A stretch of 64,000 nt of DNA from Campylobacter armoricus (GTDB lineage Bacteria > Campylobacterota > Campylobacteria > Campylobacterales > Campylobacteraceae), in the NCBI RefSeq assembly GCF_013372105.1, contig NZ_CP053825.1:682001-746000 (forward strand), written 5' to 3'. Within the stretch, counting starts at the first letter, position 1. Each line of letters starts with the position of its first letter. This document shows positions 18,920 to 32,668 of this stretch, in pieces. Position numbers and translations under genes: made by a program. Below the pieces are notes generated by a model that was not told the DNA's origin, searched no databases, and worked only from the letters and a program-made list of their open reading frames with translations.

Positions 18920-20121
18920 TGCTGATCGTACAAAAATATGGGGGAACGAGTGTAGGGACACTTGAGCGTATTGATGAAGTTGCTAAAAGAGTAGCAAAAA
19001 GCAAGAGAAATTGTGATAAGTTAGTTGTAGTAGTTTCTGCAATGAGTGGAGTTACTAATGAGCTTATCGATTTTGCTCACCATTTTAGTAAAAATCCTTC
19101 AGGTCGTGAAATGGATATGCTTTTAAGTAGCGGTGAGCGTGTAACTTCATCTTTGCTTGCAATAGCATTAAACGAAATGGGTTTAAAAGCAACTGCTTTT
19201 TCGGGTCGTAATGCAGGTATTTTTACAGATGATGTATATACTAAAGCAAGAATAGAATATATTGATACAACTAATATAACAAAAGCTTTAGATGAAAATT
19301 ATATAGTAGTAGTTGCAGGTTTTCAAGGCATTGATAAAATGGGTAATGTTACTACTTTAGGTCGTGGTGGTAGTGATTTGAGTGCTGTTGCTTTAGCAGG
19401 GGCATTAAATGCTGATTTATGTGAAATTTATACAGATGTTGATGGGGTTTATACAACAGATCCTAGAATTGAACCAAAAGCTAAAAAGCTTGATAGAATT
19501 TCTTATGAAGAGATGCTCGAGCTTGCTAGTTTAGGAGCTAAAGTTTTGCAAAATCGCTCTGTAGAACTTGCTAAAAAATTAAATGTAAAATTAGTTACTA
19601 GAAGTAGTTTTAATGAAAATGAAGGGACGATTATTACTAAGGAGGAAAATATGGAACAAGCTTTGGTTAGCGGTATAGCACTAGATAAAAACCAAGCAAG
19701 GGTTACTTTAAGAAATATCGACGATAAACCAGGAATTGCAGCTGAAATTTTTGGAAATTTAGCAAATGAAAATATAAATGTAGATATGATTATACAAAAT
19801 GTGGGTATAGATGGAGCTACAAATTTAGGTTTTACCGTGCCTGAAAATGAGCTTGATTTAGCAACCAATGCAGTAAAAAAAGTCTTAGGAGCTAATGCTC
19901 TTATAGAAACTGATAGTGCTGTAGTAAAAGTTTCAGTTGTGGGTGTGGGTATGAAGTCGCATTCTGGGGTGGCTTCTGCAGCTTTTAAAGCATTAGCAAA
20001 CGAAAATATTAATATACAAATGATTTCTACAAGTGAAATAAAAATTTCAGTTATCGTGCATGAAAAATATGGAGAATTAGCTGTAAGAGTATTGCATGAA
20101 GTATATAAGCTAGATATATAA
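18919..20121 (+). CDS. lysC: Aspartate kinase
   Basis: Phosphorylates aspartate as the first step to lysine, threonine, methionine and diaminopimelate. The 400-residue protein has the N-terminal VQKYGGTSVG, the GRGGSDLSAVALA substrate motif and two C-terminal ACT domains (about residues 265-400) for allosteric control by amino acids. It lacks a fused homoserine dehydrogenase. It overlaps both neighbours by one base. Confidence 0.96.
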   Translation: MLIVQKYGGTSVGTLERIDEVAKRVAKSKRNCDKLVVVVSAMSGVTNELIDFAHHFSKNPSGREMDMLLSSGERVTSSLLAIALNEMGLKATAFSGRNAGIFTDDVYTKARIEYIDTTNITKALDENYIVVVAGFQGIDKMGNVTTLGRGGSDLSAVALAGALNADLCEIYTDVDGVYTTDPRIEPKAKKLDRISYEEMLELASLGAKVLQNRSVELAKKLNVKLVTRSSFNENEGTIITKEENMEQALVSGIALDKNQARVTLRNIDDKPGIAAEIFGNLANENINVDMIIQNVGIDGATNLGFTVPENELDLATNAVKKVLGANALIETDSAVVKVSVVGVGMKSHSGVASAAFKALANENINIQMISTSEIKISVIVHEKYGELAVRVLHEVYKLDI

Positions 20122-20657
20122 TGAGTAATAGTTTTTTAAAATTTACCTTAGAACAAATCCGAGAAAATGGCACTTATGTAAGCTGGCTAGAAGAAAGGCG
20201 TCTTGAATGGTCGCCTTTGATAGCTTCAAAGCTTTCTTTGCTTTTGCAAGGATATACTTTTATAATTATTACTGATAGTCAAAGAGCTTGGTTTGAAGAG
20301 TATTTTTTAAGTCATATTAATGCAAATTCTACAAAACCTTTAGTGCCTTTTATCTCTTTAAAAGGAATTTATAATAAGACTTGCAATACTCAAGAAGATA
20401 TAGCTTTACTTAATGATCTTTTAAATATTTCCTTTCCTAATGGTTATGCATTTTTTTATATAGGAATTAAAGCTCATTCTAATTTTAAAATTGCAAATTC
20501 CAAAGAAGATAGTATGCTATGGCTTTTTGATGAACAATTGCAAAATAGTTTTTATCTTTCTTCCAGAGATAAAGATTTAGATTATAAATTAATCTCTTTA
20601 TATAAAGTGTTTGAGCAAAGTTTAGATGCTGTGCTTTTTTCTAAGGTAGAAATTTGA
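20121..20657 (+). CDS. hobA: DnaA-binding initiation factor HobA
   Basis: A 178-residue homologue, by size and position, of HobA, the epsilonproteobacterial protein that binds DnaA domains I-II and promotes its oligomerisation at oriC; it is structurally related to DiaA/SIS folds. I recognise the opening EQIRENGTYVSWLEERRLEWSP and its position between lysC and holB, as in C. jejuni. Proximity to holB makes a small replication pair. Confidence 0.85.
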   Translation: MSNSFLKFTLEQIRENGTYVSWLEERRLEWSPLIASKLSLLLQGYTFIIITDSQRAWFEEYFLSHINANSTKPLVPFISLKGIYNKTCNTQEDIALLNDLLNISFPNGYAFFYIGIKAHSNFKIANSKEDSMLWLFDEQLQNSFYLSSRDKDLDYKLISLYKVFEQSLDAVLFSKVEI

Positions 20658-21297
20658 ATCTAAAAAATAAAATCATTATCCACAATGATTTTGAGTTTAT
20701 GCAAGAAAAACTTATAGAAGAATATGGAGTAAAAAATCTTAGATTTTTTATACCTAAAAATCCTGATTTAGAACTAAGACTTAATGATCTAACCTATGAT
20801 AAAAATGCTCAAGCTACTGCAAGGGCTATTATGAAAGAGAGTTATATAGCTGAATCAAATGCTAAGATTATTGTTATACTAGCTAAAACTTTTCGAGAAG
20901 AAGCACAAAATTTTTTGTTAAAACTTTTCGAAGAGCCACCTAAAAATGTTTATTTTATCATAGTAGCACCTTCAAAAAATGTTTTTTTACCTACTATACT
21001 TTCAAGATTTATCATAGAAAAATATAAAATTCAAAAAGAAAAAATGAATTTAGATTTAAATCTTAAAAAAATAGATCTTGCTGGTATTTTAGATTTTTTA
21101 AAAAAATACGAAAATATAGATAAGTATGAATGCTTAGAGTTAATCAGTGCTTTAAGCTATGAATGCTTTAAACAAGATATAAAGTTAAACGATGAAGAAA
21201 TTGATTTTTTTTATAAAGCTTATGAATTGGCTAAATTAAATGCAAAACCTGCTATTTTATTAAGCACTATAGCTTTACTTTTACTTGAGAAAAATAA

Positions 21298-21301
<4 letters not shown>
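20654..21301 (+). CDS. holB: DNA polymerase III subunit delta' (HolB-like)
   Basis: Clamp-loader subunit, short at 215 residues because it holds little beyond the AAA+-like core. The ILAKTFREEAQNFLLKLFEEPPKNVYFIIVAPS segment matches the conserved helix and sensor region (LLKxxEEPP) of delta' and DnaX proteins. No Walker A is seen, as expected for a non-ATPase delta'. The TTG start at 20654 overlaps hobA by four bases, and the end overlaps folP by four. Confidence 0.88.
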
Positions 21302-25110
<3,809 letters not shown>

Positions 25111-25916
25111 AATTACAAATTTAGCTATAGGACATTTTGATGGTATGCATTTGGGGCATTTTGAGCTTTTTAAACATTTAGATCAAAATGGGGCATTGTT
25201 TATCATTTCTAAAGATGAAACAAATATGCTAACGCCTAAAAATTTTAGAGCAAATTTAATCAATCTTCCTTTGATATTTTGTGATTTTTATAAAATCAAA
25301 AATTTAGACGGAAAGGATTTTTTAGATCTTTTAAAACAAGAATTTCCAAATTTAGAAAAAATCATAGTAGGGTATGATTTTAAATTTGGCAAAGAAAGAA
25401 AATATAGTGCTAAAGATATTCAAAATTTTAGCACTTTAAAAACCACTATAGTAGATGAATTTAAAATTCAAAACAAAAGCGTTCATACAAGTTTGATTAA
25501 AGACTTACTCAAAGAAGCTAAGGTAAAAGAAGCTAGAACTTTTCTTGGTAGATTTTATAATATACAAGCTAATGTCATCAAAGGTCAAGGTTTGGGAGCA
25601 AAAGAGCTTTTTGCAACTTTAAATTTATATGCCAAAGGATTTTTTTTACCTAAAAATGGAGTATATGCAACTTTAACTCAAATCAATGGACAAATTTATA
25701 AAAGCGTGAGTTTTATAGGTATTAGATCTAGTGATGAAAATTTTGCTTTAGAAACACATATTTTAGATGATAATTTAACCAATGTAAAAATAGATAAAGT
25801 AATTTTAAGTTTTATAGATTTTATAAGAGAAAATGAAAAATTTAGTGATTTAAGTCTTTTAAAACTACAAATTTCAAAAGATATTAAAAAAGCAAAAGAA
25901 ATTTTAGGAAATTTAA

Positions 25917-26633
25917 ATGAGAGATGAAATTTTTAAAAATCCATTAGAAAAACAATTTGAATTTGATAAAAGTGTTGCAAGTGTTTTTGATGATATGGTA
26001 TCAAGATCAGTGCCATTTTATACTCAAAATTTAAAACTTATAGTTGAACTTATAAGTCATTTTACAGCACAAAATGCGAAAATTTGTGATCTTGGCTGTT
26101 CTACGGCTAGTTTGTTGTTAGCTCTTTATGAAAAAAGAAATGATTTTATTTTAAGCGGGGTTGATGAAGCAAGTGCTATGCTAGAAATTGCCAAAAACAA
26201 ATGTAAAGCTTTTGGAGCTAAGATTGATTTTTATCAAGAAAATTTAGATGATTTTTGTTTTTTTAAAAATGATGTTTTTATAGCAACTTATACTTTGCAG
26301 TTTATCCGCCCACCTAAAAGACAAGAATTAGTAGATAAAATTTATCAAAATCTAAATGAAAATGGTATGTTTGTATTGAGTGAAAAAATTCTATATGAAG
26401 ATGTAAAAATAGCTAAAAAAATGATACAAATTTATGAGCAGTATAAACTAGATCAAGGTTATAGTAAATTAGAAATAGCTACCAAAAGACAAGCTTTGGA
26501 AAATATACTTATACCTTATACTCAAAGTGAAAATATAGCTATGCTACAAAAAGCAGGTTTTTCAAAAATAGAAAGTGTCTTTAAATGGATAAATTTTGAA
26601 ACATTTGTAGCTTTTAAATTACCAAAAACATAA
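25917..26633 (+). CDS. cmoA: Carboxy-S-adenosyl-L-methionine synthase CmoA
   Basis: Makes carboxy-SAM from SAM and prephenate for cmo5U modification of tRNA wobble uridines. The 238-residue Rossmann protein shows SAM motif ICDLGCSTASLLLAL, the TYTLQFIRPPKRQ motif specific to CmoA and the conserved FKWINFETFVAFK end. AGGAA lies six bases before the ATG. It is the last gene of the rppH-cmoA run; accessory sequence begins straight after. Confidence 0.93.
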   Translation: MRDEIFKNPLEKQFEFDKSVASVFDDMVSRSVPFYTQNLKLIVELISHFTAQNAKICDLGCSTASLLLALYEKRNDFILSGVDEASAMLEIAKNKCKAFGAKIDFYQENLDDFCFFKNDVFIATYTLQFIRPPKRQELVDKIYQNLNENGMFVLSEKILYEDVKIAKKMIQIYEQYKLDQGYSKLEIATKRQALENILIPYTQSENIAMLQKAGFSKIESVFKWINFETFVAFKLPKT

Positions 26634-26771
26634 ACCAAACCTAAACCAATACCCCCCCCATATTGACTATATAGTCTTTCACTATACAAAAGATATATTT
26701 AATACTTATTTAATAAATGATATTATAATTTCGATTTTATTTTAAATTCATTTATTAATTAAGGAGTTTAT
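26634..26771 (+). promoter_or_regulatory. Control region of phase-variable autotransporter
   Basis: The 138-base gap holds a C8 run at 26652-26659, a perfect 12-bp palindrome GACTATATAGTC at 26665-26676, a TATAAT at 26724-26729 as likely -10, and AAGGAG at 26761-26766 before the ATG at 26772. The palindrome lies 48 bases upstream of the -10 and could be an operator. The C run could also act as a spacing switch, though eight is at the low end for Campylobacter. Confidence 0.5.
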
Positions 26772-29700
26772 ATGTCTTATTTCACGGGGGGGGGTATTGA
26801 TTTTCAATCAAACCAAACTTCATCTTTAACTAATTCTTTTAATTCGTTTGTTTTAAACAAACATATTACACATAATAATCTTTCTTTTACTAAAAAAACT
26901 TTTTTATCTTTAGCAACCATATCTTTTTTAGCTACCTGTGCTAATGCTAGTATTACAACTATTAATGATAAAGTTTCTAATGGTAGTATAACTATTGCTA
27001 ATGCTAGAAGCAATATATCAAGAAATATTAGTGGTGGTGGTTGTAGTGGAACAATTTGTTCTATAGATACTTCTAAAAATAATGGAGTAACTATAAGTGG
27101 CAGTGGTAATCAAACTTTAACTATTACTAACAATGGAACTATCAATCCTAATAGTGGTAAAGGTATTACTATAAGCCCTAATGCTAGTATAGAAAATATT
27201 AGCAATAATGGCTCAATAACTGGTAGTAATAAACAATATGCTATAGAAATAGGTGGCAATAATAAAAATGGTGCCACTATTACTAACTTTACTAATAATG
27301 GAACTATAGGTAGTTCAAATTCTAATTATGCCATAGTGGGTTGGGCTAATGGTGGTAAGAAAACCACTATTGCTAATTTTACTAATAGTGGTTTAATACA
27401 ATCAAATTCTAATGAAGCAATATATTTAAATAATACCACTATTACTAACTTTACCAATAGTGGAACAATTACTTCATCTAAAGGTTCTGGTTTAAATTTT
27501 GGTAATGTAACTATAGATAACTTTAACAATAGTGGAAATATAAAAAGCATTAGTAGTACTGGTAATGTAAAAACTTTTGAAAATAGTGGGTTTATCGGAT
27601 GGATTGATGTTCGTGGCACTATAGATAACTTTAACAATAGTGGAAAAGTAGGTAATATTGCTGTAAATGGTGGTAATAAAGTTACTACTTTTACTAATAG
27701 CGGAACTATAAATGGCGGTTATATTGCATTGAATTTACAAGGACATATAGGAACTTTAAATATAAACGAAGGTTCTCGTATATCCGGTACTTTTGGTATA
27801 GTCATTCAAGGTGGTGGAAAACTAAATAACCTCAATATAAATGGAGGTGTTTTGAATACAAATCGTAGTTCTGTTGTATTTCAAAATTCTAAAGTTGATA
27901 CAAATATAAATATAGAAAATGCAAAAATAACTACAAAAGATGCCGGTTTGTATATGTATAATTCAACGATAACAGGTAATACTTTTGATATAAAAAATTC
28001 TACTTTTACAGCTGCAGTAGATGGAATAGCAATATCTAGTTCTAAAGTAAATTCTAGTATTAATTTAGATAATTCTAAATTTAATGCTGGTGATAATGCT
28101 ATTTTATTAGATGGAAATTCAAAATTAACTGGAAGTATAAGCATAAAAAATAATTCTAGTTTATTTGGTAGTGCCAATGGAATAAGAATTAGAGATAATT
28201 CTAAAATTGCCTCTGATATAAACATAGAAGATGAAAGTTTATTAGGTGGGAAAATAGGTATAACACTAACAAAAAATGCTGGCATTGATGGAAGTATCAA
28301 TCTAAAAAATGGCGCAACCATAGCTAGCCTAAAACAAGAAAAAGATGTCTTAAAATATGATGAAAGTGGCACAGCTATACTTAATGAAGGAACTATCAAA
28401 GGTAATATCTCTTTAGATAAATCTTTCATTTATGGAAGTGTTTATAATAAAAACACCATAGGTGGTAATATATCTTTAAATAATAAATCTTATATTAGCT
28501 CTATAAACAATCAAAAAAATATTCAAGGCTCTATAGACTTAAAAGAACAATCTCACATTAATAGTATTTTAAATAATGGAACTATAGAAAAAGGAATAAG
28601 TCTTGATAAAAGTACTATAGGCTCTATAGAAAATTCAGGCATTATAGGTAATGGTGGTATTAAATTAAATAATGAAAGTAAAATAGGCTCTATTACAAAC
28701 AATAAAAATGCTAAAACTGATTTAGATTTAAAAAACAATTCCATAGTAGATTTAGTAAAAAATGAAGGCACTATGGAAATAACTAAAGATGAAACTAGTT
28801 CTATAAATGCCTTTGATAATAATGGTAATTTATTAAGCAAATTTGAAAACAATAGTCAAATGCAAGCTATTATAAATAATAACAATGCTATTATGGAACA
28901 AGGCTTAGAAAATACTGGCTCTATAGCTGCTATTAACAATGCAGGAACTATAACAGGTATAAATAATACCTTTAATAAAATAACTAAAGATGATATAAAA
29001 AAAGGCACTATAGGCACTATAGTAAATACAGGCATTATAGGTAATGAAGCTAGTCCTTTAGCTACTCAAGATATTACTTATGGTATTAATAATAGTGGCA
29101 CTATAGAAAAACTTATCAATTCTTCAGGAGATATTAACAATCCTAATACTGATAAAGATATTCATATATATGGTGGTATTAATAATAGTGGTTATATAGA
29201 TATATTTAATACAGGTAATATTCATGGTGGTATTACCAATAGTGGAACTTTAATCCTTAGTAATGGACACATTCATTCTGGAAATGGTTCTACTCAAGCT
29301 TCTTGGCATGGAGGCTTTATAGGTAAAAATAACAATGGCTACCATATAGAAAACAATGACAATGGTAAAGTTAGTATAGATGGTTGGTATTTTAATGATT
29401 TAGAATACAAAGGAACTACTCAAGAAGATATAGCAAATAGATTAGAAAATGCCATTATAGTAGGTGGAAATAATATAGGTGGTATTAGTGCAGATAAAAT
29501 CTATGTAAATACAAGCAATTTAAAATTAAATACAATCTATGAAGGCAATACTTTCTTTATTGATGAAAATGGTAAAGTAATAGGTGATAAAATAAACAAT
29601 AATGCAGGTGTAAATGCTAATAACATACATAGCTTATCAGGAATTTATGACTTTTTAGGTTTAGGTGAAGGTCGATATATAGCTAATGTTAATGTATCAG

Positions 29701-30752
29701 AATTAAGTGGTAAAACTCTAGCTAAATCTATGGTATATTCAGCTAGATTAAGAAATATAAATATTTCTAATATATTAAGAGATACTACAGCTAAAAACTT
29801 CCAAACAGAATTTTCTCAAGTATTAGATATGGAATTATCTAAAAAAGGTGAAGCTTATGGTAATGATGCTGATTTATTAGCTGAATTAGAAGATATATTT
29901 ATACCAAATAAAAATCCAAATGCAAAAAACCATTCTTTCTTAATTCCTTATTATAATCATTCATCTATTAAGATAGGAAATAGTGTAGGACAATTAAGTG
30001 CTAATACTACAGGTTTAATAGGTGGTTCTTTAAGAGAATTACCAAATGATTATGGTACTATAGGTTTTTATTTAGGTTATGAAGATGCTTCTAAAGAACA
30101 AGCCACTCAAAGATTAAAATTTGATGATAAAACTTATTATGGTGGTTTAACTTATTATGGAGTATTAGCAAGAGATGGTATAGATCAATACTATATTAGT
30201 GCTAGTACAAGATTTGATTATACTACAACAGATATAGAAAAAACTTATAAAAATATACCTGCTACTATAGAAAGTGATACTCAAACTTATGGTTATGGGA
30301 TAGATGTAAAAGTAGGTGCTAATTATTATAATACCTTAGAAATAGCTAGAATAACTCCTGAAATTGGTTTGAGTTATTATGGTATGAGTAATAAAAACTT
30401 TAGCTTAAAACATATAGATGGTCTAAGAGAGCATTATTTAGCAGAACAATTTAACTTTATAGATGCAAGTGCTGCTTTAAAATGGTATAAACCTTGGAGT
30501 GATAAATTAAGATCAAATGTAACTATAGGTGCTATAGTAAATCTTTATGAAGATGCTAAAGGTAATTTAAGATTAGGTGCTAATCATTTTACTACAGAAG
30601 TACAAACTTCTAAGTATTATGGCTTTGGTCAATTAGGACTTTCTTATAATATAGCTAATAATGCTGATTTATCACTAAATTATGCAGGAGCATTTACATT
30701 TGATAATACTACCTCTCATACTATGTTTTTAAAACTAGGTTTATGGTGGTAA
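26772..30752 (+). CDS. Phase-variable autotransporter adhesin (type Va)
   Basis: Secreted surface protein of 1326 residues. An unusually long leader of about 59 residues ends in a hydrophobic stretch and CANA cleavage site. A beta-helix-type passenger rich in Asn, Gly, Ser and Ile follows, with at least seven NFTNSGTI-like repeats between 27286 and 27720 and further SIxNxG repeats to about residue 900. The C-terminal 275 residues (from about 29925) form a 12-strand autotransporter barrel, starting SFLIPYYNHSS and ending LKLGLWW. A G9 tract is in codons 5-8 and is in frame. AAGGAG supports the ATG. No catalytic motif was seen in the passenger, so adhesion is inferred. Confidence 0.9.
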   Translation: MSYFTGGGIDFQSNQTSSLTNSFNSFVLNKHITHNNLSFTKKTFLSLATISFLATCANASITTINDKVSNGSITIANARSNISRNISGGGCSGTICSIDTSKNNGVTISGSGNQTLTITNNGTINPNSGKGITISPNASIENISNNGSITGSNKQYAIEIGGNNKNGATITNFTNNGTIGSSNSNYAIVGWANGGKKTTIANFTNSGLIQSNSNEAIYLNNTTITNFTNSGTITSSKGSGLNFGNVTIDNFNNSGNIKSISSTGNVKTFENSGFIGWIDVRGTIDNFNNSGKVGNIAVNGGNKVTTFTNSGTINGGYIALNLQGHIGTLNINEGSRISGTFGIVIQGGGKLNNLNINGGVLNTNRSSVVFQNSKVDTNINIENAKITTKDAGLYMYNSTITGNTFDIKNSTFTAAVDGIAISSSKVNSSINLDNSKFNAGDNAILLDGNSKLTGSISIKNNSSLFGSANGIRIRDNSKIASDINIEDESLLGGKIGITLTKNAGIDGSINLKNGATIASLKQEKDVLKYDESGTAILNEGTIKGNISLDKSFIYGSVYNKNTIGGNISLNNKSYISSINNQKNIQGSIDLKEQSHINSILNNGTIEKGISLDKSTIGSIENSGIIGNGGIKLNNESKIGSITNNKNAKTDLDLKNNSIVDLVKNEGTMEITKDETSSINAFDNNGNLLSKFENNSQMQAIINNNNAIMEQGLENTGSIAAINNAGTITGINNTFNKITKDDIKKGTIGTIVNTGIIGNEASPLATQDITYGINNSGTIEKLINSSGDINNPNTDKDIHIYGGINNSGYIDIFNTGNIHGGITNSGTLILSNGHIHSGNGSTQASWHGGFIGKNNNGYHIENNDNGKVSIDGWYFNDLEYKGTTQEDIANRLENAIIVGGNNIGGISADKIYVNTSNLKLNTIYEGNTFFIDENGKVIGDKINNNAGVNANNIHSLSGIYDFLGLGEGRYIANVNVSELSGKTLAKSMVYSARLRNINISNILRDTTAKNFQTEFSQVLDMELSKKGEAYGNDADLLAELEDIFIPNKNPNAKNHSFLIPYYNHSSIKIGNSVGQLSANTTGLIGGSLRELPNDYGTIGFYLGYEDASKEQATQRLKFDDKTYYGGLTYYGVLARDGIDQYYISASTRFDYTTTDIEKTYKNIPATIESDTQTYGYGIDVKVGANYYNTLEIARITPEIGLSYYGMSNKNFSLKHIDGLREHYLAEQFNFIDASAALKWYKPWSDKLRSNVTIGAIVNLYEDAKGNLRLGANHFTTEVQTSKYYGFGQLGLSYNIANNADLSLNYAGAFTFDNTTSHTMFLKLGLWW
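26786..26794 (+). repeat. G9 phase-variation tract in autotransporter leader
   Basis: Nine Gs encode TGGG at residues 5-8. With ten Gs the frame stops two codons later, and with eight it stops after a further dozen codons, so one-base slippage switches the protein off. Confidence 0.88.
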
Positions 30753-30756
30753 TATA

Positions 30757-30790
30757 CACACTAGCTATTTAGCTAGTGTGATTTTATTTG
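30757..30790 (+). terminator. Intrinsic terminator after autotransporter
   Basis: A perfect 10-bp stem (CACACTAGCT / AGCTAGTGTG) with an ATTT loop starts five bases after the stop codon and is followed by ATTTTATTT. Confidence 0.85.
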
Positions 30791-30850
30791 CCTAGAGTTT
30801 ATATCAGTATAAAGTAATTTGTTTTTATGGTAAATATAGATTAGTTGGGT

Positions 30851-30856
30851 TATAAT
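30851..30856 (+). promoter_or_regulatory. Candidate -10 box of the TPR-glycosyltransferase gene
   Basis: TATAAT 31 bases before the ATG, downstream of the autotransporter terminator, which suggests independent transcription. Confidence 0.45.
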
Positions 30857-30886
30857 GGTTTTTAAAATTAAACTGGATTAGGAAAT

Positions 30887-32650
30887 ATGCTAGATAAAAT
30901 ATTATATTATTACCATAATAGTAATTATTATAAAAGTTTAGAATATAGTGAAATGTATCTAAAAGAAGATCCTAAAAACGCTTTAGAATATGCTGTATTA
31001 TCTTCTTTTAAAATAGGAGATTATACTAAAACTTTACATTATGCTAAGCAACTTTTTGACTTATATCCTACGACTTTTTATGGATTTATATTTGCAAAAT
31101 CTTTATTATTTAATGGATCGTTTAATGAGGGTATTGTTTTATTAGAAGGGCTTTTAAAAAGAAATGATGCTTTAAATGATGAACTTGGCTTAGAGCTTGC
31201 TTATGCATACCAAAATATCGGTTATTTGGAAGAATCTGAGAAATTATATAAGATTGCTTTGCAAAAAGATATGTATAATTTAGATTTATGGAAAAACTAT
31301 GTAGAAATATATTTTAAAACTGATTTTGAAAAAGCATTAAAAGCCCATAATGAACTTTATGATTTTGCACAATTAATGATAAAAAAACTTGATAATAAAG
31401 AGTTGATAGAAAAAAATTTTACAAATAATATAAATTTACAAGATAGACTTCAAGAAAAAACTCAAGAAAATCTTACTATTGTTAAAATACAAGAATACTT
31501 AAATACACTAATTTTGCCTCAAAAAGCATATTTGCTTTTTAAACTATTAAGATTAGAAGAATCGTTAGAATTATTTCAAAGTTTATGTGATTATAATCAA
31601 AACAATGCGCAGTTTTGGCAAAACTATGCAAAATCCTTAGAGCTTAATGGAAATTATCAAGGTGCTTATAATGCATATCAAAAAGCTTTAAGTTTGCATT
31701 CGCATGCAACCTATCAATTTGATTTAGCTTATTTGCTAATGCGTATGGGTGAAAGTGATAATTTTGAAGAAGGTAAAAAGATATATGAAAGTAGATTATT
31801 TTATGCACATAATGAGACTTTTTCACCTTATCACTACAATAAAACTTTACAAGCTTTTAATAAAGATGGAATGCATGCTTTTAAAGAAAAAACTATTTTA
31901 GTGTTTTGCGAACAAGGATTTGGAGATACTATAATGTATGCTAGGTGCCTAGAAAAACTTTGCAAAATAGCTTATAAAGTTTTATTTGCTCCACAAAGTG
32001 CTATGTATTCTATGTTTAGAAATCAACTAAAGATTATAAATAATCAAAGTGATAAATTTAAGAATTTAAAAATTCTTAAAGATTTTCCAAGCGAATTTGA
32101 CTATGCTATTCCTATTTGTTCTTTACCATTTTTTTGTGATATAAAGCTGAATGAAATTTCAACATTGAAAGCTCCTATCATATCTTTAGAAAAGCCAAAT
32201 AATAATATTAAAAAAGTTGGAATTTTTTGGTTTACACCCAATGCTATGAATTCGGATTTATTAAGAAATGTGGATTTTGTATTTTTATATAATACTTTAA
32301 AAGATTTAAATTGTGAAATTATTTCTTTTCAAGTTGAAGGGATGGATAAGATTAATCTTCCTAAAGAAATTGAAAACAGGGGAGTTAAATTTAAAAACTG
32401 GGATGACACTTTAAATAATTTAAAAGATATTGATTGTATCGTTAGTATAGATAGTGCAATAGCTCATTTGTCTTTAGCCTTAGATATACCTACAATAGTG
32501 CTTTTAGCTCCTAGGTTTGATTGGCGTTGGGGTAAATTTGAAAATCCTAAAAGTTATTTTTGGCCAAAAGCAAAATTAATCACTTATACAAACGAAAGTG
32601 ATACTAAAAATAATTTACAAAATATGATAAAAAAACAATTCAATGTTTGA
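30887..32650 (+). CDS. TPR protein with GT9-like glycosyltransferase domain
   Basis: A 587-residue cytoplasmic protein without signal peptide. Residues 1-330 are tetratricopeptide repeats (for example AYQNIGYLEESEKLYKIAL and YAKSLELNGNYQGAYNAYQKAL). The C-terminal 250 residues resemble heptosyltransferase-like (GT9) domains found behind TPRs, with FCEQGFGDTIMYARCLEKL, DCIVSIDSAIAHLSLAL and PTIVLLAPRFDWRWG. Such proteins are thought to glycosylate proteins or glycans, but the donor is not evident. It lies beside a large autotransporter and ends head-on with ychF within a shared palindrome. Confidence 0.82.
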   Translation: MLDKILYYYHNSNYYKSLEYSEMYLKEDPKNALEYAVLSSFKIGDYTKTLHYAKQLFDLYPTTFYGFIFAKSLLFNGSFNEGIVLLEGLLKRNDALNDELGLELAYAYQNIGYLEESEKLYKIALQKDMYNLDLWKNYVEIYFKTDFEKALKAHNELYDFAQLMIKKLDNKELIEKNFTNNINLQDRLQEKTQENLTIVKIQEYLNTLILPQKAYLLFKLLRLEESLELFQSLCDYNQNNAQFWQNYAKSLELNGNYQGAYNAYQKALSLHSHATYQFDLAYLLMRMGESDNFEEGKKIYESRLFYAHNETFSPYHYNKTLQAFNKDGMHAFKEKTILVFCEQGFGDTIMYARCLEKLCKIAYKVLFAPQSAMYSMFRNQLKIINNQSDKFKNLKILKDFPSEFDYAIPICSLPFFCDIKLNEISTLKAPIISLEKPNNNIKKVGIFWFTPNAMNSDLLRNVDFVFLYNTLKDLNCEIISFQVEGMDKINLPKEIENRGVKFKNWDDTLNNLKDIDCIVSIDSAIAHLSLALDIPTIVLLAPRFDWRWGKFENPKSYFWPKAKLITYTNESDTKNNLQNMIKKQFNV

Positions 32651-32668
32651 TATTATCAAACATTGAAT
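32638..32668. terminator. 31-bp palindromic bidirectional terminator spanning both stop codons
   Basis: Perfect 15-bp inverted repeat around a single base, starting ATTCAATGTTTGATA. It covers the last codons and stops of the convergent TPR-glycosyltransferase and ychF genes. On the minus strand it is followed by a run of seven Ts interrupted by one G, so it should terminate ychF transcription well. Confidence 0.75.

Noticed and set aside
27326-28852. Long minus-strand frames inside the autotransporter (27326-27637, 27881-28429, 28553-28852)
   Set aside because: They mirror the Asn/Ile/Ser repeat of the plus-strand gene as Leu/Ile/Val-rich sequence, with no ribosome sites or recognisable domains.
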